Shown here one piece after another: positions 46,861 to 59,044 of a stretch of 64,000 bases of DNA. The stretch is from assembly GCA_963555705.1 (NCBI GenBank), contig OY743177.1:56378096-56442095 (forward strand). The letters run 5' to 3'. Origin of the DNA: Ligustrum vulgare. Lineage: Eukaryota > Streptophyta > Magnoliopsida > Lamiales > Oleaceae. A model generated the notes under the pieces. The model had not been told where the DNA came from and did not search any database. It saw only the letters and a program-made list of their open reading frames with translations. Made by a program: the position numbers and the translations under genes. Position 1 is the first letter of the stretch, and each line of letters starts with the position of its first letter.

Positions 46861-47807
46861 TGATGAGATCTCAATCGGGGAATCTCGACAAACAACGCGG
46901 AATAACGAAACTAAAATCTAGGAAAGATCTAGATCAGATTTAAACACAAAAATAAACAAGAATTAAAATACTGGAAAGATAAAATTGACGATAGGACCTT
47001 GACCCAAGATTCACGACTCGAAGATTGGCGATGCGAAATCGAGATCCAAGGTTTTCGAAACACCACAAGGACTTGTCAATTTCCTTGATAAGATTCTAAT
47101 TGGAAACGCCACAAATATTTCGCAATATTTGATAAGTTGGATTTGTTCTCGAAGAACACAAAAGGGACTCCTCGACCTTTCAATTGGAGAAAACTCTCTC
47201 AAATAATATTAATCTCAAAACTAAACTAAACTGATCTCTTTACAATCATGGTAAGAATATAAATAAGCAAAATAACATAGTCGCTAGTTTACTCAAAATA
47301 GAATTCTAATTAAACTAAAACACTAAATTAGGAAAATAACCTAAAAACCAAAAAGGAAATAAAATAATTGAAAAATCCCCGGAAAATCTGGTACTGCTCA
47401 ATTACGGCCGCGACGAACTCCTTTACGGCCGTAAAGGCCTCTCTGATCCAAAACTGTTTTATTAGTTACGGCCGTGACGAATCTCTTACGGCCGTGAAAT
47501 GCCCCTGCTTGAATGTTACGGTCGTAAGCCTCGTTCTGCTGAAATTCATCCCCTTTCTTCGATAAATTGATTACGGCCGTGATAACATGATTTACGGCCG
47601 TGAATATATGGGTTACGGCCGTGAAGGTCCTCCATTACGGCCATAATGGCTTTTCTGCCCAAATAACTTCGTTTTCTCGGGTCGGCTTGATCCGTCCCTC
47701 TTCTCGGCTCGACCCCAACATGGAACTTGCTCCATTTTGTACGTAGATCATTGTCATATTACCGATGGCTCGACTTCGCCCTTCGATGCCTGGTCCGGAT
47801 CATATCA
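46861..47807 (-). repeat. 3' LTR of the short LTR element
   Basis: This copy has 947 bp and contains about nine copies of the palindrome in ACGGCCGTAA/ACGGCCGTGA forms at 47401-47648. A polypurine tract CAAGAGAGGGAGTA on the minus strand lies directly next to it (47808-47821). Confidence 0.93.
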
Positions 47808-48111
47808 TACTCCCTCTCTTGAAAAGGATTCGACCTCGAATCCAATTTTGGTCGACTTTTCAAACTCCTCCTGCTTTTCTGGGCTCGATGATCATGCTTA
47901 TGCCTCGTGCTTGCTTTCAACCTGTTGGGCTGCCCATTTTTCTCCTTCAAATTTTTCGGATTTTTGGGCTGCTCATTTGTGCCAACAAGTTTTTTTCCTG
48001 TTTTAAGCTCATTGTTTGACTCCGGTACCTGTAAAACAGATTTTAAAGAATTGGGGAGGGGTGAAATAGACTCATTTTTGTGGTAGACTCTCTTTTCTTT
48101 GGCTTTTTGCA

Positions 48112-48262
48112 CTCAGTCTCTCCTTTTTCTGAGGTTTGAACCCCAACCCTCTTTTCTTTATTTTTCACTCCCTCTCCTTTTTTCTGATGTCGTAGCCTCA
48201 ACTCTCTTTTCTTTAATTTCCACTCCCTCTCCTTTTTCTGAGATCGTGGCCTCAACTCTCTT
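48112..48262. repeat. About 54-bp tandem repeat in the tail of the gag-protease ORF
   Basis: About three copies of a unit with CCTTTTTCTGAG and CAACTCTCTTTTCTTT, encoding EKRVEATTSEKGEG-like repeats on the minus strand. The repeat lies where an RT gene would normally begin. Confidence 0.75.
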
Positions 48263-49237
48263 ATTTTTCCCATCAAACTCACTTTTCACTTTCAATTGAT
48301 CTTTCAGGGCTTCAGTTGGAGATAGTGGTATTAGAGTAAACTTTTTTCCCCCTTTTACCAAGCTGTATCTATTCGTATACCCATCATGTAGCACAGCCCT
48401 TTCATGTTGCCAAGGTCTCCCTAACAGTATGTGACTAATTTGCATTGGCACCACGTCACAAATTACCTCATCCGAATACCCACCAAAAGAAAATGCCACT
48501 AAAGTCTGTCTCTTCACCTTAACTTCCCCTGACTCAGTCAACCATTGTAATTTATAAGGTGTTGGATGTTTCATTAAAGGTAAGCCTAATTTTTCCACCA
48601 ACATTGTACTAACTACATTAGTACAACTTCCCCCGTCAATCACCAAGCTACAAACTTTTTCATCCACTAAGCATCTAGTACGAAAAATATTATCCTTCTG
48701 CCCTTCCACATTATCCAAAACATTCACCTTTCGCCTAACGCTAAGAGCATGCCTATCAATAATTGACTCATCAACCATAACACTTTTCGCCCCTTCACTA
48801 TCACACATAACCTTTTTACGTGGATAATCAAGTGCAATGTGACCCCATTCCAAACATTTAAAGCACTTAACATTTTTATCCTTAAGAGGCTTGGAATCAA
48901 AATTATTTTTACCTTTGGTTGTCGGTTCCTCCCTCCTTTTGTGAACATGATTACTACTCTCCGATTTTGATGTCTCTTTTCGCTTCAATGGTCTTTCATC
49001 ATTCATAGCAACCTCGCGCCTGTTACCTCTTCTAACTCGAGAACCGTCATGAGATTGATCCCGAGGTCTTTGTTCACGCTCCGCACCTCGATTCTCCATA
49101 TGTGCCATAAACCTCTCAAATTGTGCCATCATTGCTGCAATATCATTATTAACATGTCCATTCCTTCTATTCACACTCCCGAGCTATTTTCTGTCTTCAA
49201 TAGAAGATGAAGATGTGGAAACCTCTCTATCAGACAT
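48158..49237 (-). pseudogene. Truncated gag-protease of the short LTR element
   Basis: A start at ATG 49237 (MSDREVSTSSSS) leads to a stop (TAG) after 17 codons, and the main frame continues from about 49190 to 48158, so there is a frame break near the start. The capsid domain expected between the start and the zinc knuckle is missing: only about 80 residues, rich in Arg and Glu, separate them. The knuckle reads CFKCLEWGHIALDYP, with the last Cys replaced by Tyr. The protease has VIDGGS (about 48625-48645) and ILLGRPW. The tail is a repeat of a Glu/Lys-rich unit. The element could not form particles by itself. Confidence 0.8.
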
Positions 49238-49505
49238 TTTTAAGACACGAACAAGGAAATTCGGAATATTTGGGGAATATTTGGAAATTTTTCGATTTTT
49301 TTTTTAATCTGCCAAAGAATTGGACTACGAGTATGGCAGAAAAAACGGAATTGGATTTGGACGAAAAACGAAGAAGAAAAACACTTTTGAATTTTTAGAA
49401 CTGACTCTTATGGATCAAACTGAAGAAAATTATGACTGACACGAAGAACGCGAAGAATACGAAAAAAATCAAGAAAATCAAGAAACGCAAGAATCTGAAA
49501 TAGAT

Positions 49506-49523
49506 CCAAGCTCTTATACCAGA
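49506..49523 (-). promoter_or_regulatory. Primer binding site resembling the initiator tRNA-Met type
   Basis: The minus-strand sequence TCTGGTATAAGAGCTTGG directly follows the 5' LTR and matches the common TGGTATCAGAGC site at all but one of twelve bases. This differs from the tRNA-Asp site of the Athila-like element at 4802-12788. Confidence 0.7.
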
Positions 49524-50518
49524 TGATGAGATCCCAGTCGGGGAATCTCTTCGAACAACGCGGAATAACGAAATTAAAACCTAGGAAAGATCTAGATCAG
49601 ATTTAAACACAAAAATAAACAAGAATTAAAATATTGGAAATATAAAATTGACGATAGGACCTTGACCCAAGATTCACAACTCGAAGATTGGCGATGCGAA
49701 ATCGAGATCCAAGGTTTTCGAAACACCACAAGGACTTGTAAATTTCCTTGATAAGATTCTAATTGGAAACGCCACAAATATTCTCGCGAATATTTGATTA
49801 GTTCAACGCCACAAATATTTCGCAATATTTGATAAGTTGGATTTGTTCTCGAAGAACACAAAAGGGACTCCTCGACCTTTCAATTGGAGAAAACTCTCTC
49901 AAATAATATTAATCTCAAAACTAAACTAAACTGTTCTCTTTACAATCATGGTAAGAATATAAATAAGCAAAATAACATAGTCGCTAGTTTACTCAAAATA
50001 GAATTCTAATTAAACTAAAACACTAAATTAGGAAAATAACCTAAAAACCAAAAAGGAAATAAAATAATTGAAAAATCCCCGGAAAATCTGGCGCTGCTCA
50101 ATTACGGCCGTGACGAATTCTTTTACGGCCGTAAAGGCCTCTCTGATCCAAAACTGTTTTATTAGTTACTGCCGTGACGAATCTCTTACGGCCGTGAAAT
50201 GCCCCTGCTTGAATGTTACGGCCGTAACTTCGGTCGTAAGCCTCGTTCTGCTGAAATTCATCCGATTTCTTTGATAATTGATTACGGCCGTGATAACATG
50301 ATTTACGGCTGTGAATATATGGGTTACGGCCGTGAAGGTCCTCCATTACGGCCATAATGACTTTTCTGTCCAAATAACTTCGTTTTCTCGGGTCGGCTTG
50401 ATCCGTCCCTCTTCTCGGCTCGACCCCAACATGGAACTTGCTCCATTTTGCACGTAGATCATTGTCATATTGTCGATGGCTCAACTTCGTCCTTCGATGC
50501 CTGGTCCGGATCATATCA
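49524..50518 (-). repeat. 5' LTR of the short LTR element
   Basis: This copy has 995 bp and carries the palindrome array at 50101-50355. It has two small insertions compared with the other LTR. Confidence 0.93.
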
Positions 50519-51450
50519 ATGATTGTAAACATAAGAGAGTTTTTCCTCACACAAGGAGAAGGAAAAAGGCTCTCAAAGACTGCATTCCCTCAAATTTCCT
50601 TACAAATCCAACATAAAAAGTAATTAAGGTCAAATGCCCATTGCATGTTCAAATTTCCTTATTTTTCCGTTTTTCCTTTTTTTTTTTTCTGAAGTTGACT
50701 AAGAGAACGTGTCCATATCAATTTCCGTTGTCAACAGTCTCCATAAAATGTAAACGTAAAATTTAATAAAGAGAGAATTTTTCCTTCACATTGATATGAA
50801 CAAAATAGGAAAGAAAAGACAGATTTTCTAGTTTTTGGTGTTCTAGTGCTTTGGAAAAGATTAAAGATAAATTTGAGGTCCAAAGTCAAAAATTTAATTT
50901 TAATCACATATTTATGGGATCCATAATTTTTATAAACTGTTTATTTCATTAAAATTTATCAAAATTTACTAAAGACCTCGTATTCAATTGGGACTTTTGA
51001 AAATTTTATAGGCTTTTTTTAAGTGGCGACTTTATGTAGATTTCGTGAGATTTTGTAGATTTATACAAAATTAGTAGAAGTCTTCCATAGAGTTTTATAG
51101 ACTTTCATTTTAAAAAATTTATAGGCTTTTGTGGAATTCATATGACTTTTAAAAACTTCTTGTTAAAATAAAATTCAATCGAGTTGTTATATAAAAAGTG
51201 ATGGATCGATCTTCATCCCCTTCCGTCATGTAATAAAAATATTTTGAAAATAATATATGAATTTTGAAAATTAAAATAACGAAATATAGAAACACATACA
51301 TTTATGTAATATTTCAAGTACTTTTTTGATAATATAAATAAAGAATATCTAATATTATTTAGTATTATCAATATATTAGACCTTTTAAAAATAAATAATT
51401 TATTAATATATATAAATTTTTTATTATAAATTCTATTTTTAATATAAAAA
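50519..51450. other. AT-rich intergenic sequence
   Basis: No ORF, repeat end or RNA gene is seen between the short LTR element and the first Helitron-like unit. Confidence 0.5.
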
Positions 51451-53373
51451 CTAGTATCACACCCTTGCGTTGCACGGAAGAATAATATGAAATGATTTTA
51501 CTGTAAATATCATTACAAAATAGGAAAAAAATTGAACACATGATTTTCTTTGATTAATGATACAGAATGTCAACGAATGCTCAAAATAGAAATAAATTAC
51601 AATTCTCATCAATTTTGAAGAATCTCTTTAAATAATACATTGTTTGTAAAGTTTTTAATTGCTCACACTCGTATGATACACGAAAGTTGTTGTAGACAAA
51701 ACATATTTAAACAGTTGCTCAAATTTAAATTAAATAATGCAATTTTTCAAATATATGTTGTATAGAGTAAATAAAAAATTTCGTCCAAACATTTTTGACA
51801 AACGTGAATAGAAATAATAACCATCAAAATATTATAATTTACATAAAATAAAGTAATTGTAACAAATTAAATATATGCGGTCTTATATATAAATAAATGT
51901 AACAAATTAAGCAATATTGACGATGCGCGAAAGTGAAAATCAAACTCAAGATTTGTGGAGTACGAATGTTAAATTCAACTCAAGAGATCATTCGCATAAT
52001 TAATAATTTTCAATTTTTAAATGCGATGCATTTAATTGAACATAATTAAATGCATATTTAATTATACGTCAATAAAAAAATTATAAATAAAATATATATA
52101 GTGAGTCTTTTTGTCTATATATGTTAATAAAATTAAGAAATATAGTTTCATCATTTTTTACAGCATATAATTTTTTTTTAATATTTTAATAAAATTGTAA
52201 ATCGTTGAATTGTTTTATCTCTTCATGGGAAAATAGACCATGAATTAAGTGTTTTAGAGATTGTACCGTGAACACATCAACCCAAATTTCTGTAATTAAT
52301 GTTCAATAAATGATTTTTTTTTTTTAATTTTTGAAATACAAAATTAAGCTCATACAATACATGTGTAATATTCAACCTACATATTCTCCTTAAGATCAAC
52401 GATTTTCTTTTCATATATTGTTCTTCATTATATTCTTCTCAAAAATAGTTGTAGGATAGACTTTTTTTTTTATAAAATTTAATTTTTAAGCATTAATTAT
52501 TAATTTTAAGTGTTTTCCTAAAAAAAAAATAATCATTAATTTTAATAAATATTGTTACATTTATTGATTCTTCTTTATTCGTACTCACAATTTCTTTATT
52601 TATATTGTTACATTATTATTTTAATAAAAATTACTGATCTATCAATTGTTTAATAGAAATTATATTAACTAATTATTAAAATCTGTAATATATTTTTGCA
52701 TATTTTAATTATTTGAATTTATAATGAAAAATAGAAAAAGGAACAGAATCAGTAAATAAATAAATAAAAATGATGAATGAATTGAAGAAATCTTAAGTTT
52801 GTAAAATTAACCCAATTTAATTAAATTTTCCTTAAGAATTCATATAGTTATTATTATTTTAATTTGATGAGAAAAAAAACCAGAATAGAAATTATTCATT
52901 TATGACTAAAATAAATTTAGTTAACTAATTATAGATAATATTATATGACTTAAATGATATAATTTAAAATGAATTAGATATTAAGGAAAAATATAAAATA
53001 TAAAATAAAACTTTATCTTTAATTTTTATATGATTTTACTGATAATATATTTACAATTTGTTCTCATTTGTTAGCTTGCATTAAGCTTATCACTGTGATC
53101 TTTAATTTTACATCCATATTACATATTTTTCTATTTCAAAATAATAAAATAATCATTAAAAGAATAATAATAAAATAGAAAAAATAACATTTTATGTTAT
53201 TAATAACATAGCACGGATGTCAATGTAATTAATGACAATGTAAAATAATAATTGTTAAAATATTTAATATACTATTTTTAGCAATTAACTTCCAAACTTA
53301 GAAAATTTTTTGGCGGGAAACTATGTGTGTATTTTGGTGATGATTATTCAATTTATATATTAATATTAATATA
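51451..53373 (-). mobile_element. Helitron-like unit, copy A
   Basis: On the minus strand the unit ends CCGTGCAACGCAAGGGTG then TGATACTAG followed by T, that is a hairpin close to a CTAG terminus followed by T, as in plant Helitron 3' ends. The interior is AT-rich and non-coding. A related copy follows directly, starting at 53374 and also including CTAG, so the two stand head to tail. The 5' end, expected to be TC, is not sharp. Confidence 0.6.
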
Positions 53374-55575
53374 CTAGTATCACATCCATGTGTTGCACGG
53401 AAGAACAATATAAAATGTTTTTACAGTAAATATCATTACAAAATAGGGAAAAAATTGAACACATAATTTGCTTTGATTAATGATACATATTATCTACGAA
53501 TACTCAAAATAGAAATAAATTACAATTCTCATCAATTTTGAAAAACCTTTTTAAATAATACATTGTTTGTACATTTTATAGTTACTCATACCCTTGCGAT
53601 ACACGAAAGTTGTTATATACAAAACATATTTAAACAATTGCTCAAATTTAAGCTAAATAATGCAATTTTTCAAATATGTTATATAGAATAAATAAAAATT
53701 TTCGTTCAAATATTTTTTACTAACGTGAATAGAAATAATAATCCTCAAAATATTGTAATTTATATAAAATAAAGTAATTGTATCAAATTAAATATATGTG
53801 GTCCTATTTATAAATAAATGTAACAAATTAAGCAATATTGACGATGCACGAAAGTGAAAATCAACCTCAAGATTTGTGGTGCACGAACGTGAAATTCAAC
53901 TCAAGAGATCTTTCGCATGATTAATAATTTTTAATTTTTAAATGCGATACATTTAATTGAACATAATTAAATGCATATTATTTATTATATGTCAATAAAA
54001 AATTATTAATAAAAATATAAATAAAATATATATAGTGAGTCTTTTGTCTATATATATGTTAATAAAATTAAGAAATAAGGTTTCACTATTTTTTATGGCA
54101 TATAATTTTTTTTTTAATATTTTTATAAAATTGTAAGTCATTGAATTGTTTTATTATCTTTACGGGAAACAGACCATGAATTAAGTGTTTTAAAATTGTA
54201 CCATGAACATATCAACTCCATTTTTGGAATTAACGTTCAATAAATGAAATTTTCTTTTTAAAAAAAAAACTTTTGATCTACAAAATTAGGCTCATACAAT
54301 ACATGTGCAAAACTCAATTTACATATTTTTCTTAAGATCGACGCTTTTCTTTTCATATATTGATCTTCATCTTATTCTTCCTAAAAAAAGGGTGTGTGAT
54401 AGACTTTTTTGATATAATTTGATTTTTTAAGCATTAATTATTAATTTCAAGTGTTTTTCTAAAAGAATAATCATTAATTTTAATAAATATTGTTACATTA
54501 ATCGATTCCTCTTTTATTCATACTGATAATTTCTTTATTCATATTGTTACATTATTATTTTAATAAAAATTACTGATCAATCAATTATTTAATAGAAATT
54601 ATATGAACTAATTATTAAAATCTGTAATATATTTTTGCATATTTTAGTTATTTAAATTTATAATGAAAAATAGTAAAATGAACAGAATCAATAAATAAAT
54701 AAAAATAATGTGAAAATGGTGATTGTATTGAAAAAAATCTTAGGTTTGTAAAATTAACCCAACTTGATTGGATTTGCTTTAAAATTCGTATAGTTATTAT
54801 TTATTTTAATTTGATGAGAAAAAATCAGAATAGAAATTAATTATCCATGACTAAAATGAATTTAGTTAACTAATTATAGATAATATTATAGGACTTAAAT
54901 GATATAATTTAAAATGAATTAGATATTGGGGAAAAATAAAAAATAAAATTTTACCTTTAATTTTTTATACTCCCTCTGTCTCAATTATATATGTTGTCTT
55001 TCCTTTTTCGTTTGTCCTAATTATATAGACTTGTTTTTTTATTAGGAAGTATTTATTTTGTTTGTTTACCAATGTACTCCTATTTATCACTTCCAATATT
55101 ATAGTTTTTATATTAAATAAGGGTAAGTTAGAAATTTTCTTTACAAAAATTACCATTTCAATGACATTAAATATATTTTCTTAATCTGTATGAAAAATCA
55201 AACAAGCCTATATAATTGGGACGGAGGGAGTATGATTTTACGGACAATATATTTATAATTTGCTCTCACTTTTTAACTTCCATTAAACTTCTCACTATGA
55301 TCTTTAATTTAACACATATTCTAAATATTTTTCGATTTTAAAATAATACAATAATTATTAAAAGAATAATAATAAAATAGAAAAATAACATTATGATGTT
55401 ATTAATAGCATAGTACGGATGTCTATGTAATTAATGACACATGTAAAATAATAATTGCTAAAATATCTAATATTATTTTTTAGCAAAAAAATTTCAAATT
55501 TAGAAAGTTTTTTTGGCGGAAAACTATGTGTGTATTTTGGTGATGGTTATTCTATTTTTATATAAATTAATTAAT
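53374..55575 (-). mobile_element. Helitron-like unit, copy B
   Basis: Related to copy A along its full length, with many small differences, and carrying the same terminal TTGCACGG hairpin sequence at about 53392-53400. A Stowaway MITE is inserted at 54970-55230. Copy B's CTAG terminus abuts the other end of copy A with no gap. Confidence 0.6.
54970..55230. mobile_element. Stowaway MITE
   Basis: The 261-bp element has inverted ends CTCCCTCTGTCTC and GGGACGGAGGGAG and a TA duplication on each side (54968-54969 and 55231-55232), all diagnostic of Tc1/mariner-type Stowaway MITEs. It is missing from the same position in copy A of the Helitron-like pair. Confidence 0.95.
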
Positions 55576-55692
55576 TAAGATTAAGATTTAGATATTAAGA
55601 ATTAAAATTTATCGCAAATTGATCTTCAAAAAAAAAACAAAAATGAATGAAAAAAAAGGAAAAAAAATGTTATAAGGATTTTTAAAAGAATT

Positions 55693-56800
55693 TTTGCCTT
55701 GCCTTGTCAATTGGAAGATGTCAGCAGCCTTTCCTTTAAATTTTTTTTTTTTTTTTCATTATTTGTTTTGTTTATTTTTTTATCTTATGTTATCTTTTAT
55801 ATAATTCTAATTATTTTACTTGGCATCCGTTTAATACACAAAATAAATTGATTTATAAATTTATTTATAAATTACACAATTTCTCAAATCACATTTTAAT
55901 TCAATACATTTTCTCTCTTCAATTTTCGATCACTAATTTTACTTCAATTATGTAAAAAAAACTAATTTATAAATTAAACAATGTTACCAAACAAAGGCTT
56001 AATTTATCTTATAATTTATCTTTTTGTAATGCATTATTTTCGTTTTTACTTTAGTCGTAAATAATTTTTAATGGGAAATGTGTTATGAAATGTGATCTTT
56101 TATGAAATGTGTTATTCTTGTCTTCTATTTTGTTGTAATAAATCCTAATATACGTACATTTATTAAATTTTGTCTGATTTTCTATTTGAGACTCATTATA
56201 AATAAAATATTTTTTTCTCTTCTTTTCAACCACACGTTTATCAATAAAATAATATTATACATAAAAACATTAAAAAATCACTACTTTTTAAACACGATAA
56301 ATTTGCTCAAAATGGTGCGAAAAGAGATTGAAATCATCCAAGAAGACAATCACGTCTCAGACGAAGAGAAATTGACTTGCTTGTGGCTACAGTGGACATG
56401 ACAAAAGAACTGGTTCGACCTTAACGTCGAAATTAGTTGATCGACAACTATTAATTGATTCAAATGGAATTTAAAAAATGGAGAGAGAAAATGTGTGTGG
56501 TTAAAGTAGTTTGAGAAATTATTTTATTTATAATTTTTTTAAAAGTTATTTTATTTATTAAAATTGATTCAAAAGGAATTTAATAAATGTACGTATATTA
56601 AAATTTATTTACGATAAAAGTAAAAACATAAGTAATGCATTACAAAAAGACAAATTATAAGATAAATTAGACATTTTTTTGGTAATATTGTTTAATTTAT
56701 AAATTAGTTTATTTATCTAATTGAAGTAAAATTAGTGATCAAAAATTGAAGAAAGAAAATGTGTTGAATTAAAATGTGATTTGAATATAGAAGGCAATAA
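55693..56800. mobile_element. Foldback element, copy two of the segmental duplication
   Basis: Near-identical to 39097-40197, including the small loop ORF at 56312-56401, which differs at one residue (LW instead of LL). In this copy the 'AAACGC' TIR element follows immediately (56806-57682), and the sequence after it (57683-58368) matches 40198-40890. Confidence 0.65.
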
Positions 56801-56805
56801 AAGTT

Positions 56806-57682
56806 AAATGCTCTGTTCTCTTTACTGTTTTGAGGTCGTTTTCTGTTTTTATTTTCGAAAACGTTAAAAACGCGTTCTTTTTACCATTTTCGAAAACGCA
56901 TTTTGGAAAACAAAAAAAATTTCGTACAAAAAACGCAAAATGCCTAAAACCTCATTTTGGGCGTTTTGTGTGTATTTCGACAAAAAAATGTCCAAAACGC
57001 GAAAAACGCATTGTGGAAATTTTTTATTTTTTTATTTTTTAAAGAATTATCTTAATTTGGAACTAAGCTTAATATAAATTTTTTATTTTTTATTTTTTTT
57101 TAGAATTATCCTAACTTGGAACTAAATCTAAATAAAGAATTTTTTTTTTTTTTTTTGAGAATTATCATAACTCAGAACTAAACTTAAATAAAATTTTATT
57201 GAATTCAATATCAACATTACAAAAAAAAAAAAAAAAAAAAATTAAGTGAGAATTCTTGTTGTTATATTTCAAAAAATGCACTGATAAATGGACTCTAATA
57301 GTTTTGAAAGAACTTACATTTTCTGGATTTTAATAGAACCAGAGCTTTCTCAAATCCTGAACCTGACGATGCTGTGTTAATATAGACTCTTAATGCTCAC
57401 ATTAGTGTGTTGCATGTAATCATGTTTTCAGTGTATTGTGAAAGGAAATTTGGGTTTGAGTTAGTAGTATTCTGCAAACAAATTAATAAAAAATAATTTA
57501 AGTAGTATTTTGTAAAATTTCAAACGGAACGTGTTTTACAGCTTTTCATTTTCAAAAACAGTTTTCAGAAATGATAAACCAAAAGCGTTTTCAGCAAATT
57601 TGAAAACAAAAATGAAAACAAGAAACACAAAACATTTTCGAAAATAAAAATACAAAATAAAATACAAACAGAACGCCACCAA
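56806..57682. mobile_element. Non-autonomous TIR element, 'AAACGC' family, copy two
   Basis: It has the same length class and ends as 37842-38703: left CTCTGTTCTCTTTACTGTTT, right ending CAAACAGAACGCC. It is inserted in copy two of the segmental duplication and is absent from the equivalent point (about 40198) of copy one. Possible short target copies AAATG flank it, but the match is imperfect. Confidence 0.65.
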
Positions 57683-57939
57683 ATGTTTTTGTCATTTCAT
57701 AGCGGTCATATTTTTATATCTTTATTTATACAGCTAAGTAGTGATTTAAATTTGAGCCAAAATCAAATTCGTACAAATCGTATCAAACCCAACAAGATGG
57801 GTTGGTGGACGTTTTAAAAGAAAGAAAACATTCTTTATATTTTCATAAAATAAAAGGACATGATTGATTTATTAAACTATAATAATTGCATAATAAGGGG
57901 AAATTGGTGTAGGGTATATTGGACTGTTATGTATGAATT

Positions 57940-58368
57940 AAGGGTGTGTTTGATTGTAAAGATGAAAAATGGGTAGAAATTTTTTTTTTTCAAGGAAAAT
58001 ATTTGTCTAGAAATTATTTTCGTGGAAAATATGAATTGGAAGTGATTGGTTTGATTTTCTAGGTGAAAAAGTGAGTAATTTTTCAAGTTTCGTTATTTGA
58101 TTCATATTATTTTTTATGACAAATAAAGTGAATTTTAGCTATTTTTTTAATTTATTTTTTACTTTTTTAACACATTTGTACTTGATAATGATAATATTAA
58201 TTTTTTGGAAAAAAATAAATCAATTAACGATAAAAAATTGATCAAACGTGATGAAAATAATTTTCTATGTAACATGAAAAAAAATTTCTCAACCAAACCA
58301 AGAAAAAATATTTTCCACCAAATCATTGAAAATGGGCACATGAGGGAGCTTTGTGGAAAAAATTTGGG
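57940..58368. mobile_element. Truncated Tourist-like MITE in copy two of the duplication
   Basis: It starts TAAGGGTGTGTTTGATTG like 40458-40475 and is homologous to 40461-40890, but breaks off at about 58368, so its right end is missing. The break is the right border of the segmental duplication. Confidence 0.7.
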
Positions 58369-58584
58369 AAAATTACATAAAACCTTGTGTTTCAAAGATG
58401 CAATTCAAAAATCATATGAATGAAATCTTTTTTTTAAAATTCAGGTGTTAATTCATTTAGTTAGGTGTTTAATAATTAAAAATAAATATAATGATATATA
58501 TGAGATAAACATAATTATCTACTATACATTATATTAAAACTAATATAATATTAAATCAAAATTTCAAATTTTGACGTCACAACC

Positions 58585-58745
58585 TACCACCCCACCCCAC
58601 ACTGCCCGCCCGCCACCACCCCACCCCTACCCCCACCCACCCCACCCCACACCAAAAATAATTTTTATTTTTTTCTTTTCGATGTTTTCCTATCATCCCA
58701 ACCCCAACCCCATCCCAACCCCAACCCCACTCGACCCTACTCCAC
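58585..58745. repeat. C-rich low-complexity tract
   Basis: Runs of CCACCCCACCCC and CCCCAACCCCAACCCC on the plus strand, so the minus strand carries many G-triplets and G-quartets. It lies upstream of the small Cys-rich ORF. The ORFs drawn through it are simple-sequence artefacts. Confidence 0.85.
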
Positions 58746-58889
58746 CTCATTACAAAGTGACAAATTGATATCACCCTAACCACATATCTTCCCGTATTAT
58801 TTCTATACCTTGATTATTATAACAAAAAAATCAGTACCCAAAATCCAAGAAAAATATTTCATATCTCAGATCTTATCATCAAATCTTCC

Positions 58890-59044
58890 TTTATCAATAA
58901 AGTAAACGGCGCATAAACTCATGTTCCCTCTTTTCCATTATTTTATTCCTGCGCTTTCTTGCTGGACACAACATCACGCGGATTCATTCCGGTCCTTTAC
59001 GCTTTTAAATAGTTCATATTGGGAAGAGGTTGAATCATCAAACA
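58890..59044 (+). promoter_or_regulatory. Probable promoter/leader of the Cys-rich ORF
   Basis: TACGCTTTTAAATAG (58999-59013) is a TATA-like element about 30 bases before the start codon. The same core, CGGCTTTAAATAG, stands at 59810-59822 before the LOG-family ORF. A CACGCG word lies upstream of both (58976 and 59631). The shared layout suggests that each ORF has its own start signal. Confidence 0.4.

Larger units (their letters stand above)
46861..50518 (-). mobile_element. Short non-autonomous Ty3/gypsy-like LTR retrotransposon
   Basis: LTRs at 46861-47807 (947 bp) and 49524-50518 (995 bp) start TGATGAGATC and end CATATCA, and the whole is flanked by a perfect 5-bp duplication ATGAT (46856-46860 and 50519-50523). 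It lies on the minus strand. The 48-bp length difference is due to a partial duplication of AACGCCACAAATATT near 49766-49816 and a small insertion near 50224. Between the LTRs is a gag remnant plus a protease and no RT, RNase H or integrase. Both LTRs carry TTACGGCCGTAA arrays. Confidence 0.92.

Noticed and set aside
58571..58783. Pro/His-rich and Gly/Trp-rich ORFs on opposite strands
   Set aside because: Produced by the C-rich simple-sequence tract.
59030..59044. Earlier in-frame TTG start for the Cys-rich ORF
   Set aside because: TTG starts are rare in plants and an ATG follows five codons later in a fair context.
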